DNA of 64,000 nucleotides from Plantactinospora endophytica (GTDB lineage Bacteria; Actinomycetota; Actinomycetes; Mycobacteriales; Micromonosporaceae): NCBI RefSeq assembly GCF_016862915.1, contig NZ_BONW01000016.1:372001-436000 (forward strand), in the 5' to 3' direction. The first letter of the stretch is position 1; each line of letters opens with the position of its first letter. The notes beneath the pieces were generated by a model that ran no database searches, was not told where the DNA came from, and saw only the letters and a list, made by a program, of their open reading frames with translations. Shown here in pieces: positions 51,314 to 59,865 of the stretch. The translations under genes were made by a program, and so were the position numbers.

Positions 51314-51982
51314 TCAGATCAGGCCGGCGTCGTGGGCGAGCATCGCGACCTGGGTACGGTTGCTCAGGTCGAGCTTGGTCAGGATGTGCGTGAGGTGCGC
51401 CTTCACGGTGGCCACGCTCATCCCGAGACTGGCCGCGATCTCCGCGTTCGTCCGCCCCTGGGCGACCGCCAGCGCGACGTCCCGCTCCCGTGGGCTCAGC
51501 GACGCCAGCGCCGACCGGGCCCGCTCGTAGGCGTCGGCGCCGGTGGTCACCCGCTCCATCAACCGTCGGGTCACCGCGGGCGACAGGATCGGTTCACCGG
51601 CTGCCACCTTCCGGATCGCGTCGACGATCCGGTCCGGCGGGGTGTCCTTGAGCAGGAAGCCGCTCGCCCCGGCGCGCAGCGCGCGTACGACGTGGTCGTC
51701 GGTGTCGAAGGTGGTCAGCATGATCACCTCGGGCGGGTCGCGCCGGGCCCGCAGCCGTCGGGTGGCGAGGATGCCGTTGACCCGGGGCATCCGGATGTCC
51801 ATCAGCACCACGTCGACCCGGTGCCGGTCGACGGCACCCGGCAGTTCGTCGCCGTCGGCCAGCGCGGCGACCACCGCGAGCCCCGGCGCCCCGTCCAGCA
51901 TCATCGTCAGGGCGGTCCGGACCAGCGGGTCGTCGTCGACGATCACCACCCGCAGCAGGGGCGGGGTGGTCAGGTCCGCCAC
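51314..51982 (-). CDS. NarL/LuxR-family response regulator (second pair)
   Basis: 222 residues from a GTG start. Receiver domain (VVIVDDDPLVRTALTMML, Asp in VVLMDIRMPRVNG, Lys in GFLLKDTPPDRIV) and LuxR HTH (LSPRERDVALAVAQGRTNAE). The start lies 13 bases inside the kinase gene, so the two are translationally coupled. It probably controls the divergent small-membrane-protein operon as well as itself. Confidence 0.9.
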   Translation of the reverse strand: MADLTTPPLLRVVIVDDDPLVRTALTMMLDGAPGLAVVAALADGDELPGAVDRHRVDVVLMDIRMPRVNGILATRRLRARRDPPEVIMLTTFDTDDHVVRALRAGASGFLLKDTPPDRIVDAIRKVAAGEPILSPAVTRRLMERVTTGADAYERARSALASLSPRERDVALAVAQGRTNAEIAASLGMSVATVKAHLTHILTKLDLSNRTQVAMLAHDAGLI

Positions 51983-53148
51983 GGCAACTCCGCCCGGAGG
52001 TGGAACTCGCCGGCCGCGTCCACCGCGTGGTCGAGCCGCCCGCCGGCCAGGCTCAGCCGCTCGGTCAGGCCGACCAGTCCGACGCCGGCCCCGGGCAGTT
52101 CCGGCAGCTCGTACGAGAGCGGGTTGCGTACGTCGACGGCCAGCGTCCCGCCGGGTGCGCCGCTGAGGCGTACCCGTACCGGCTGGCCCGCCGCGTGTTT
52201 CCGGGCGTTGGTCAGCGCCTCCTGCACCACCCGGTACGCCGTCCGCCCGGTCACCGGTGCCACCGCCGCCTCCTCGATGCCGCCGTCGGTCCCGTCCTCG
52301 AACGACACGGTCAGCCCGGCCTCCCGCGCCTCGGAGACCAGGCGCGGCACGTCCCGCAGTTCCGGTCCGGGCGGGCTGTCCGGGTCGGGGCCCGGTTCCT
52401 CCCGCCGGAGCACCGTGACCACCTCGCGGAGTTCCTCCAGCGCCTGGTGCACCCCGCCACGGATCACCCCGGCCGCCTCCGCGAGCCGTTGCGGTGACGA
52501 GTCGGGGCGGTATTCCAGCGCGCCCGCGTAGACGGCCAGCAGCGAGAGCCGGTGCGCCAGTACGTCGTGCATCTCCTGGGCGATCCGGGTCCGCTCGGCG
52601 ATCCGGGCCTCGGCGACCCGGCGTCCCTGCTCGGCCTCGGCCCGGTGGGCGCGCTCGCGCAAGGAGATCACCAACGCCTGCCGGGCCCGGGCCCAGGTGC
52701 CCCAGCCGAGCAGCGCGGCGTAGGCGGCGGCCATCAGCAGCAGCCACCAGCCGTAGGAGAGCCCGGCGAACGGCCGCAGCCGGCCCTGCACGGCGTGCCC
52801 GGCCACCCCGGCGAGCGCCACCGCGACCGCGACCGGGAATCGTCGCTGCCGGGCGGCGTTGATCGCGGCGAAGGTGGCCGCCGGGGTCGCGACCGGGGAG
52901 ACCGCCGCCAGCGCGGCCAGCGCCAGCCCACCGGCGACCGGCCAGGTCATGGCCACCGGGACGAGCGCGCAGGCCAGTACGGCGGCCAGGACGTCGAGCC
53001 GGAGGTGCGGCACCGGCCCCGACACGACCATGGACCACAGCACCGTGCCGACGAGCAGACCGATGGCGATCGTGGAGCCGAGCACGGCCAGCCGGGGTGG
53101 GCGCGGCACCGCCGCCCCGACCCCACAGTCCGTCCCGGTCAGCGCCAT
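51970..53148 (-). CDS. Membrane histidine kinase (HisKA_3 type, second pair)
   Basis: 392 residues. About five hydrophobic helices in residues 20-165 with almost no external domain, then a coiled dimerisation helix with His in IAQEMHDVLAHRLSLLAV, and a HATPase with ALTNARKHAAGQPVRV and GVGLVGLTERL. Kinases of this build sense changes within the membrane itself. ATG 53148 is chosen because the first helix starts about 18 residues later. It acts with the overlapping response regulator. Confidence 0.88.
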   Translation of the reverse strand: MALTGTDCGVGAAVPRPPRLAVLGSTIAIGLLVGTVLWSMVVSGPVPHLRLDVLAAVLACALVPVAMTWPVAGGLALAALAAVSPVATPAATFAAINAARQRRFPVAVAVALAGVAGHAVQGRLRPFAGLSYGWWLLLMAAAYAALLGWGTWARARQALVISLRERAHRAEAEQGRRVAEARIAERTRIAQEMHDVLAHRLSLLAVYAGALEYRPDSSPQRLAEAAGVIRGGVHQALEELREVVTVLRREEPGPDPDSPPGPELRDVPRLVSEAREAGLTVSFEDGTDGGIEEAAVAPVTGRTAYRVVQEALTNARKHAAGQPVRVRLSGAPGGTLAVDVRNPLSYELPELPGAGVGLVGLTERLSLAGGRLDHAVDAAGEFHLRAELPWRT

Positions 53149-53166
53149 GCGGCCCAGGCTAGAGCC

Positions 53167-53197
53167 GGTCGGGGATCTTGGCCACCGACCAAAGTCG
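53167..53197. promoter_or_regulatory. Candidate response-regulator site in divergent promoter
   Basis: GGTCGG (53167-53172) and CCGACC (53185-53190) form an inverted repeat, overlapped by the small palindrome CGAC-CAAA-GTCG (53186-53197). Lies between the kinase gene and the divergent membrane-protein gene. Confidence 0.35.
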
Positions 53198-53257
53198 TAG
53201 GGCGGCGTGCGGGCAGACCGATGCCGGCGCCCCCGGTCCGCTCCGAAACTCGACGGC

Positions 53258-53740
53258 ATGACACACACCAGTACGGACCACAGCACACCTCCGGCCGCCA
53301 CCCGCACCCGAGTACGCCGGCTCGGGGTGGTGGGCGCCACCCTCCTCGCCGCCGAGGCCACCTTCTTCGTACTGCGCGACGGCGCCGGCATCGACCTCGC
53401 GGCCGGCGGCGGCGACACGCTCACCCGGGTGGGTCCGGTCGCGGTGGCGGTCACCGCCGTGCTCGCCGGGCTGGCCGGCTGGGGCCTGCTGGCCCTGTTG
53501 GAGCGGTTCACCTCGCGGGGACGGTTGCTCTGGACGGTCGTCGCGGTGCTCGCCTTCGGCGTCTCGCTGCTCGGTCCGGCCGGTGGCGTCGATGCGGACG
53601 CGCGGCTCGGGCTGGCCGCCCTGCACCTGGTGACGGCGGCGGTGCTGGTCGTCGGCCTGTCCTGGACGGCCCGAACCGTGCCTCCGCGGAGGGGCCGATC
53701 GACGGCGAGCGGTTCCGGTGGGCCGGCGGTGGCCCGATGA
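53258..53740 (+). CDS. Small four-helix membrane protein (DUF6069-like)
   Basis: 160 residues with four hydrophobic segments at about 24-44, 60-85, 95-115 and 122-140. The pattern RVRRLGVVGATLLAAEATFF, then AVLAGLAGWGLLALLERFTS and LHLVTAAVLVVGLSW resembles the actinobacterial DUF6069 group; function unknown. It is divergent from a membrane-sensing two-component pair, so it may be its target and act in membrane homeostasis. Stop overlaps the next start (ATGA). Confidence 0.65.
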   Translation: MTHTSTDHSTPPAATRTRVRRLGVVGATLLAAEATFFVLRDGAGIDLAAGGGDTLTRVGPVAVAVTAVLAGLAGWGLLALLERFTSRGRLLWTVVAVLAFGVSLLGPAGGVDADARLGLAALHLVTAAVLVVGLSWTARTVPPRRGRSTASGSGGPAVAR

Positions 53741-54192
53741 CCGCGCTGCGGCTACGCCGGAAGGCCGGTGCGTACCACCTGGAGGGCTACTCCGCGACGC
53801 TGCGGACCGGCGGGTCGATGCGACGCGGCGAGATCCGTACCGGCGCCGGCGGGTTCCAGCTCGACGTGACCGATGCCCGCCGGTGCGGCGTGGTCGCCCG
53901 GATCGGCGGACGGCCGGTACTGCGGCTGCACCCGGACGGCTGCCAGCTTCCCGGACCCGGTGGACCGGCCCGCTGGTCGCCGAGCCGGGGCGGTGGGGTA
54001 CTGGTCCGGGAGGGCGGCCGGATCGAGGTGCACCAGGCCGGGCGTCCCGGCGCACCGGTCCGGGTCGAGGTCACCGGCTCCTGGCCGGAGCTGGAGCTGG
54101 TGGCCCTGGCGGCGTGCTTCGCCACGCTGAGCCGCCGACGGCGGCGGATCCTGTTGACGGTGGCGATCCTCGGCGCCACCGGCAACGGCTGA
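53737..54192 (+). CDS. Hypothetical beta-rich protein coupled to the membrane protein
   Basis: 151 residues, start overlapping the previous stop by four bases. Unrecognised. The pattern of short alternating strands (AYHLEGYSATLRTGGSMRRG, GGRPVLRLHPDGCQLP, RIEVHQAGRPGAPVRVEV) with a final hydrophobic helix (ELELVALAACFATL) and a basic RRRRR patch recalls scramblase/LURP-like barrels, but only weakly. Probably at the inner face of the membrane, working with the four-helix protein. Confidence 0.6.
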   Translation: MTALRLRRKAGAYHLEGYSATLRTGGSMRRGEIRTGAGGFQLDVTDARRCGVVARIGGRPVLRLHPDGCQLPGPGGPARWSPSRGGGVLVREGGRIEVHQAGRPGAPVRVEVTGSWPELELVALAACFATLSRRRRRILLTVAILGATGNG

Positions 54193-54290
54193 GTCGTTGC
54201 GGACCCGGGCCCCGTACCAGGTGGCCCGGGTCCGGTGTGGTGAGCGCCAACCGGGTGCGGCATCGCCGGTGCGGCACCGGGTGGATGCGG

Positions 54291-55148
54291 TCAACCCAGC
54301 ACCACCGGCAGCAGACTGAGTGAGTTGACCGCGGTGTGTGCCGCGACGATGGCCCAGACGTTGCGGTAGCGGGCCCACAGGTAGCCCATCAGGAGCCCGA
54401 ATCCGCCGTTCCAGGCGAGCATCACCGCGACCATCTCCCACAGTGGACCGTCGCCGATCCGGTGTACGTGCATGACGGCGAAGAGCATCGTGCTGGCGAC
54501 GATGGCGGGCCAGCGCCCGTACAGCGCCTCCAGTCGGGTCTGCAACAGCACCCGGTAGAAGATCTCCTCGGTGAGGCTGGCCGTGACGAAGGTGAACAGC
54601 ATGGCGCTGAGCAGGTAGATCCGGTCGTACTCGCGGTATCCGGAGACGTCCTCGCTGCCGGCCAGCGGACTGTAGTAGAGCAGGTACGCCCAGCCGAGCA
54701 GGGCGGGCAGCGGTCCGAGCCGGTACCACCGGGTCGGCAGGGAGCGCCGGTGTGTCGGGCCGCCCCGCCAGCCGGTCCGCCAGATCCGCAGCACCAGCGC
54801 CGCGCCGCCGAGGAAGAGGGCGAGCTTGATCGGCCCGTACCAGATGCCGGGGTCGACGGCGAGCACCAGCGCGGGCAGCAGCAGGGCGAGTACGACCAGC
54901 CCGAGCGCCTGCCGGGTGAGCGCGGGCCGGTCGGCGGCGTCGGCCGGCGCGATGGCCGGCAGCCGGAGCGGAACGAGCCGGACCAGCAGCAGGCCGACGA
55001 CGAGGGCCGCGACGATCCCGGCCAGGGGCTTGGCCGGCGCCTCGGCGTCGGCGGAGGTCCGCACGTCGGGGCCGGCGAACAGGGCCAGGGCCACGGGGGC
55101 GACGAGCAGCAGGGCCAGGCCGACACCGGTGAAGATCCGTTTCCGCAT
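54291..55148 (-). CDS. CPBP-family intramembrane metalloprotease-like protein
   Basis: 285 residues, about eight hydrophobic segments. CPBP (Abi) motifs are in order: SLTEEIFYRVLL (EExxxR), FAVMHVHRIG (second His) and AWNGGFGLLMGYLWARYRNV followed by IVAAHTAVNSLSLL. Homologues include Rce1-like CAAX proteases and bacteriocin-immunity proteins. ATG 55148 is chosen because the first helix follows within five residues. It is divergent from a drug ABC exporter with a phased repeat array between, so the two may be co-regulated. Confidence 0.85.
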   Translation of the reverse strand: MRKRIFTGVGLALLLVAPVALALFAGPDVRTSADAEAPAKPLAGIVAALVVGLLLVRLVPLRLPAIAPADAADRPALTRQALGLVVLALLLPALVLAVDPGIWYGPIKLALFLGGAALVLRIWRTGWRGGPTHRRSLPTRWYRLGPLPALLGWAYLLYYSPLAGSEDVSGYREYDRIYLLSAMLFTFVTASLTEEIFYRVLLQTRLEALYGRWPAIVASTMLFAVMHVHRIGDGPLWEMVAVMLAWNGGFGLLMGYLWARYRNVWAIVAAHTAVNSLSLLPVVLG

Positions 55149-55266
55149 CGTCCCAGCGTGTCGATCGATGTCGGGCTTTCCGTCGCCCGCCGTGACGATT
55201 CGGCGGTACATCCTTCGGTGCATGGCGCCGGGCCGAAAACGGCCTGAGCAGCGGGGATGCCCCGGG

Positions 55267-55328
55267 TGGCGCAATGTGGCTTGCGCTTGGCAGCATCATG
55301 GTGCCACTATGGCACCATGATGGCGCCA
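55267..55328. promoter_or_regulatory. Array of TGG-led octamers phased at 10-11 bp
   Basis: TGGTGCCA at 55299, TGGCACCA at 55310 and TGGCGCCA at 55321 are spaced exactly 11 bp. Degenerate copies lie at 55288 (TGGCAGCA), 55277 (TGGCTTGC) and 55267 (TGGCGCAA). The central part forms a perfect 12+12 bp inverted repeat (55295-55306 with 55310-55321). Located 45 bases before the DrrA-type gene. Confidence 0.65.
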
Positions 55329-55372
55329 CCCAGTGCCCCCACCCACACCCTGATCAGGAGAGAAGAGCGGAC

Positions 55373-56326
55373 ATGACCACGCCCTCATCGGCGATCGCCG
55401 TGACCGGACTGCGCAAGTCGTTCAGTACGCACGTCGTGCTCGACGGCATCGACCTGGACGTGCCGGAGGGGACGGTCTTCGCCCTGCTCGGCCCGAACGG
55501 CGCCGGCAAGACGACCACGGTGCAGATCCTTTCCACCCTGCTGGCCGCCGACGGCGGCGAACTGCGGATCGCCGGGCACGACCCGACCCGGCACCCCGAC
55601 CGGGTACGCGCGGCGATCGGCGTCACCGGTCAGTTCTCGGCGGTGGACAACCTGCTCACCGGCGAGGAGAACCTCCGGCTGATGGCCCACCTGCGGCATC
55701 TCGGGCGTCGCGCGGCCCGGGACCGGGTCACCGAACTGCTCGACCGGTTCGACCTGGTCGACGCGGCCCGGAAGCTGGTCTCGACGTACTCCGGCGGGAT
55801 GCGCCGTCGCCTCGACCTGGCGATGACCCTGGTCGGCGAGCCCCGGATCATCTTCCTCGACGAGCCGACCACCGGGCTCGACCCGCGCAGCCGGCGCACC
55901 ATGTGGCGGATCGTCCGCGACCTGGTGGCGGACGGCGTCACCATCTTCCTCACCACGCAGTACCTGGAGGAGGCGGACCAGCTCGCCAACCGGATCGCCG
56001 TGCTCGACGGCGGCCGGCTGGTCGCCGAGGGGACGGCGGACGAACTCAAGCGGATGATCCCCGGCGGACACGTCCGGCTGCGCTTCGCCGACCTGTTCCT
56101 CCTCGACGCCGCCGCGCGGCGGCTGGTCGGATCGGTGCGGGACGACGACGCGCTCGCCCTCCAGGTGCCGACCGACGGCAGCGTACGGGACCTGCGGGCG
56201 CTACTGGCCCGGCTCGACGGCGAGTCGATCGAGGTCGACACGCTCTCGGTGCACACCCCCGACCTCGACGACGTCTTCCTGGCGCTCACCGGCCAGGCCA
56301 AGCAGGAGCAGGAGACCGTACGATGA
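55373..56326 (+). CDS. DrrA-type ABC exporter ATPase
   Basis: 317 residues. Walker A LGPNGAGKTTTVQIL, signature YSGGMRRRLDLAMTL, Walker B IIFLDEPTTGLDPRSR, H-loop LTTQYLEEADQ, plus the C-terminal DrrA extension (VDTLSVHTPDLDDVFLALTG). This family powers export of daunorubicin-like drugs or other hydrophobic compounds. ATG 55373 follows AGGAG. The stop overlaps the permease start. No regulator gene is adjacent, but the upstream repeat array is a strong operator candidate. Confidence 0.92.
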   Translation: MTTPSSAIAVTGLRKSFSTHVVLDGIDLDVPEGTVFALLGPNGAGKTTTVQILSTLLAADGGELRIAGHDPTRHPDRVRAAIGVTGQFSAVDNLLTGEENLRLMAHLRHLGRRAARDRVTELLDRFDLVDAARKLVSTYSGGMRRRLDLAMTLVGEPRIIFLDEPTTGLDPRSRRTMWRIVRDLVADGVTIFLTTQYLEEADQLANRIAVLDGGRLVAEGTADELKRMIPGGHVRLRFADLFLLDAAARRLVGSVRDDDALALQVPTDGSVRDLRALLARLDGESIEVDTLSVHTPDLDDVFLALTGQAKQEQETVR

Positions 56327-57114
56327 GCAGCCTCGCCCACACCACCAGCGACTCGTGGACCATGCTGCGGCGCAACCTGCTGCACATGCTGCGCTATCCG
56401 TCGGTCACGGTGATCCTCGCCGGGATGCCAGTGATCTTCCTGCTGCTCTTCGTCTACGTCTTCGGTGGCACCCTCGGTGCCGGCCTCGGCGGCGTGTCCG
56501 GCGGCCGGGCCCAGTACGTCGAGTACGTCACCCCCGGCATCGTCCTGATGGCGGTGGCCGCCGCCGCCCAGGGTGCGGCGCTCTCCGTCGCGATGGACAT
56601 GACCGAGGGGATCGTCGCGCGGTTCCGGACGATGGCGATCTCCCGTGCCGCGGTGCTGACCGGACACGTCGTCGGCTCCATCGTGCAGACCATGATCGCG
56701 GTCGGGATCGTGCTCGGCGTCGCGGTACTGGTCGGCTTCCGGCCGACCGCCGGCCCGGTGGAATGGCTCGGTACGGTCGGCATGGTCGCGCTGGTCGCCC
56801 TCGCGCTCACCTGGCTCTGCGTCGCGCTCGGCATGGCGTCCGGCAGCGTCGAGAACGCCAGCAACGTACCGATGCCGCTGGTGCTGCTGCCCTTCTTCGG
56901 CAGCGGGTTCGTACCGACCGAGTCGCTGCCGGGCGGCCTGCGCTGGTTCGCCGAGTACCAGCCGTTCACCCCGGTCACCGAGACGCTGCGAGGGCTGCTC
57001 ACCGGCACCCCGATCGGCAACAGCGGTCTGGTCGCCGTGCTCTGGTGCGTCGGGATCGCCACGGTCGGCTACTTCTGGGCCCGGGCGGCGTACCACCGCG
57101 CCTCCGTACGCTGA
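56323..57114 (+). CDS. ABC-2 type exporter permease (DrrB-type)
   Basis: 263 residues with six hydrophobic segments: VTVILAGMPVIFLLLFVYVF, then TPGIVLMAVAAAAQGAALSV and the motif EGIVARFRTMAISRAAVLTG typical of the family. It forms the membrane half of the exporter. Start overlaps the ATPase stop (ATGA). The 268 bases that follow up to the MFS gene contain nothing I can support. Confidence 0.9.
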   Translation: MSSLAHTTSDSWTMLRRNLLHMLRYPSVTVILAGMPVIFLLLFVYVFGGTLGAGLGGVSGGRAQYVEYVTPGIVLMAVAAAAQGAALSVAMDMTEGIVARFRTMAISRAAVLTGHVVGSIVQTMIAVGIVLGVAVLVGFRPTAGPVEWLGTVGMVALVALALTWLCVALGMASGSVENASNVPMPLVLLPFFGSGFVPTESLPGGLRWFAEYQPFTPVTETLRGLLTGTPIGNSGLVAVLWCVGIATVGYFWARAAYHRASVR

Positions 57115-57382
57115 CCAGCCCGGACCTGGGAGCTGCCGGGGCGAGCGACAGGGTATTCCAGTGGTGACGGAGGTGGAGCCGACCGTGGTTGCCGCCAGCC
57201 GGCCGCCCGGACGCGGAATCGCCGTGCCGACGAGCAGGTGCGTCGGAATCCACGGCGCGGGTCTGGTCCGGGTGGCCGGGTGAGCGTGTGCAGGCTCGGG
57301 GGAGACGGCGGGCCATCGCCGTCCGGGTGTCACAGGTCCGTGTCATCATCGGGCGCCGTCGCGACACGAGGGGGACGAACTG

Positions 57383-58837
57383 ATGACCGGCAGCAGAGAC
57401 GAGCAGGGCCCGGGTTGGCTGCGCGGACCGCTGCGCCCGTTCCGCAGCGGGCAGTACCAGCTCCTGGCCGGCGCGCTGACCATGTCGCTGTTCGCCGCCG
57501 GGGTGTGGATGATCGCCGTGGTCTGGCAGATCATCGAGATGGGCGGCGGGCCCGGCGAGCTGTCGTTCGTCTCGGCAGCGGCGGCGGCCGGCATGCTGGC
57601 CACCACTCTGCTCGGCGGGGTCCTGGCGGACCGGGTTCCGCAGCGCCGGATCCTGCTGCTGGTGGCCGGTGTCCGGAGCGTCACCGTCGGCCTGGTCGCG
57701 GCGCTGGCCCTGACCGACCGGCTGCAACTGTGGCAGCTCGCGGCGGTGTCGCTGCTGATCGGCGTCGGCAACGGCTTCCACTACCCGGCATACTCGGCGC
57801 TGCTGCCGTCGATCCTGTCGCCGGAGGACCTGCTGCCGGCCAACGGCGTCGAGGGGATGCTCCGGCCCACCATCATGCAGGCCGCCGGTCCCGCGTTGGC
57901 CAGCGTGCTGGTCGCCGCCTGGTCACCCGGTGCCGCGCTGCTGGTGGTGACCGTGCTGGAGGTCGCCGGGGTGCTGTTCCTGGTGGCCCTGCGCCCGGTG
58001 CCGCTGCGGCACGACCGGGCGGCACCGGCGGCCCATCCGATCCGGTCGACCCTGACCGACCTGCGCGACGGCTTCGTCTACATGGGCCGTACGCCGTGGC
58101 TGCTCGCCACGCTGCTCTACGCCTCGGTGCTCATCCTGCTGATCATGGGGCCGATCGAGGTGCTGATCCCCTTCGTGGTCAAGGACCGCGCGGGTGGCGG
58201 CCCCGGGGACCACGCCCTGGTGATGGCGGCGTTCGGCGTCGGCGGCGCGATCGGCTCGCTGGGCATGGCCGCGTTCCGGATGCCCCGGCGCTACCTGACG
58301 GTCATGAACCTCTTCTGGGGCCTCGGCTGCCTGCCGCTGGCCGTGGTCGGCGTCGCCGGCCAGGTCTGGGTGATCGCCGTGGCGGTCTTCGCCGTCGGCA
58401 TCTGCTTCTCGGCCCCGATGGTCATCTGGGGCACCCTGCTCCAGCGGCGGGTGCCGCCGCACATGCTCGGGCGGGTCTCCAGCCTCGACTTCTTCGTCTC
58501 GCTGGTCTTCATGCCGGTGTCGATGGCGGTCGCCGGCCCGGTCAGCACCGGCATCGGCCTCGGCGCCACGTTCGCGCTCGCCGGCCTGCTGCCCGCCCTG
58601 CTCGCGATACTGGCGATCGGGCTGGCCCGGATGCCGCAGGACGAACTGGCACACCCGCTCGACCCACCGGCAGAACCGGCCGACCCGCCTACGTCGGCGG
58701 ACGGACCGGCCGACCCGCCCGCGTCGGCGGAGGGCCCGGTCGAGCCGCCGGTGTCGGCGGAGGGACCGGCCGACTCGGCGGCGTCGGGGGAGGGCCAAAC
58801 CGTGCCCGTCGGCCCGGAGCCGGCCGTCCGCGTCTGA
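57383..58837 (+). CDS. MFS exporter with repetitive acidic/proline C-terminal tail
   Basis: 484 residues with 12 hydrophobic segments; the motif GGVLADRVPQRRILLLVAGV between helices 2 and 3 is the MFS motif A. It resembles the MFS_3 (enterobactin/macrolide exporter-like) group. After helix 12 a 55-residue tail holds four 10-residue repeats (such as ADPPTSADGP and ADPPASAEGP), a likely disordered cytosolic extension of unknown use. It has its own promoter gap and ends at a convergent terminator. Confidence 0.85.
   Translation: MTGSRDEQGPGWLRGPLRPFRSGQYQLLAGALTMSLFAAGVWMIAVVWQIIEMGGGPGELSFVSAAAAAGMLATTLLGGVLADRVPQRRILLLVAGVRSVTVGLVAALALTDRLQLWQLAAVSLLIGVGNGFHYPAYSALLPSILSPEDLLPANGVEGMLRPTIMQAAGPALASVLVAAWSPGAALLVVTVLEVAGVLFLVALRPVPLRHDRAAPAAHPIRSTLTDLRDGFVYMGRTPWLLATLLYASVLILLIMGPIEVLIPFVVKDRAGGGPGDHALVMAAFGVGGAIGSLGMAAFRMPRRYLTVMNLFWGLGCLPLAVVGVAGQVWVIAVAVFAVGICFSAPMVIWGTLLQRRVPPHMLGRVSSLDFFVSLVFMPVSMAVAGPVSTGIGLGATFALAGLLPALLAILAIGLARMPQDELAHPLDPPAEPADPPTSADGPADPPASAEGPVEPPVSAEGPADSAASGEGQTVPVGPEPAVRV
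58679..58798. repeat. Four 30-bp tandem repeats encoding the MFS tail
   Basis: Units 58679-58708, 58709-58738, 58739-58768 and 58769-58798 share the core GTCGGCGGA and keep the reading frame. Divergence increases toward the 3' end. Confidence 0.85.
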
Positions 58838-58862
58838 CGTGACGCGCCGAGGCCGGCAGGCG

Positions 58863-58894
58863 GGCGGGGGCGGTGGAAACCCGCCACCCCCGCC
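58863..58894. terminator. Bidirectional terminator between MFS and NmrA-like genes
   Basis: GGCGGGGG (58863-58870) with CCCCCGCC (58887-58894), one mismatch, then GGTGG/CCGCC closing an AAAC tetraloop. Confidence 0.7.
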
Positions 58895-58941
58895 GAGCCG
58901 CTGACGGCCGCCCGGTGCGGCCCGCCGGGAGTCGGTCGGCC

Positions 58942-59784
58942 TCAGCCGGACCAGACACCGGTCGCGGCGGCGGCACGGGCGAAGTCGCGGAAGTCCCGGG
59001 CCTCCCGACCGAGCGCCCGCCGGACCCCGTCGGCCGGGTGCGCGTTGCGCCCGTCCAGCACCTCCACGAAGAGGTACGTCAGCAGTGCCGCCACGTCCGC
59101 CGGCAACCTCTGCTCCGCCAGCGTGGCGGCGTACCGCTCGACCGGGATCGTCCGGAACCGGATGTCCCGGCCGGCCGCCTCGGCGATCTCGGCAACCGCC
59201 TCGGCGAAGGTCAGCAGCCGGGGACCGGTCAGCTCGTAGAGCTGGCCGACGTGTCCGTCCTCGGTCAGCGCCACCTCGGCCACCTCTGCGATGTCGTCGA
59301 CGTCGACGAAGGGCTCACCGACGTCACCGACCGGCAGGGCCAGTTCGCCGTCCAGCAGTGGCGCCAGCAGTTGGCCCTCGCTGAAGTTCTGGTCGAACCA
59401 GCTCGCCCGCAGGATCGTCCACTCCGCGCCGGAGTCCTGCACCATCTTCTCGGCCCGCTGCGCCTCCTCCTCGCCCCGGCCGGAGAGCAGGACCAGCCGG
59501 CGTACGCCGCCGCGTACGGCGAGTTCGGCGAAGGAGCGTACGGTCTCGGCGGCTCCCGGCACCGCCACGTCCGGATAGAACGACAGGTATGCGCTGGTCA
59601 CCCCGTGCAGCGCGCCGGCCCAGGTGGCCCGGTCCCACCAGTCGAACGGCGGCGCGCCGGAGCGGGATCCGACCCGGACCGGTACGTTCCGCGCGGCGAG
59701 TCGCTCCACCACCCGGCGCCCGGTCTTGCCGGTACCGCCGAGGACCAGGATCGGTGCTGTCGTCTGGGCTTCGTGTTCTGTCAT
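58942..59784 (-). CDS. NmrA-like NAD(P)-binding reductase/sensor
   Basis: 280 residues. Rossmann fold with the atypical short-chain-reductase loop LVLGGTGKTGRRVVERLAAR at the N-terminus, VRRLVLLSGRGEEEAQRAE in the middle, and WTILRASWFDQNFSEGQLLA, the usual NmrA/quinone-reductase-2 pattern lacking the full Tyr-x-x-x-Lys catalytic pair. Members reduce quinones or sense NADP(H). Divergent from an AraC regulator across 81 bases with a 21-bp-phased direct repeat, so it is the likely target of that regulator. Confidence 0.85.
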   Translation of the reverse strand: MTEHEAQTTAPILVLGGTGKTGRRVVERLAARNVPVRVGSRSGAPPFDWWDRATWAGALHGVTSAYLSFYPDVAVPGAAETVRSFAELAVRGGVRRLVLLSGRGEEEAQRAEKMVQDSGAEWTILRASWFDQNFSEGQLLAPLLDGELALPVGDVGEPFVDVDDIAEVAEVALTEDGHVGQLYELTGPRLLTFAEAVAEIAEAAGRDIRFRTIPVERYAATLAEQRLPADVAALLTYLFVEVLDGRNAHPADGVRRALGREARDFRDFARAAAATGVWSG

Positions 59785-59818
59785 GCCTACGAGTCAAGCC
59801 CGCTCGGCTGCGACTTCC

Positions 59819-59853
59819 CATAGTCCAGAATCGCAATCGCATGTTCCAGCGTC
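59819..59853. promoter_or_regulatory. Direct repeats 21 bp apart in NmrA/AraC divergent promoter
   Basis: CATAGTCCAGAATC (59819-59832) and CATGTTCCAGCGTC (59840-59853) match at 10 of 14 positions, with start-to-start spacing of 21 bp (two helical turns). This is the classic geometry of AraC-family half-sites. Confidence 0.55.
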
Positions 59854-59865
59854 TAACCTGGCGGC

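Noticed and set aside
57161-57283. A 40-codon GTG frame in the gap before the MFS gene.
   Set aside because: No ribosome site, no homology I recognise, and composition like random G/C-rich sequence.
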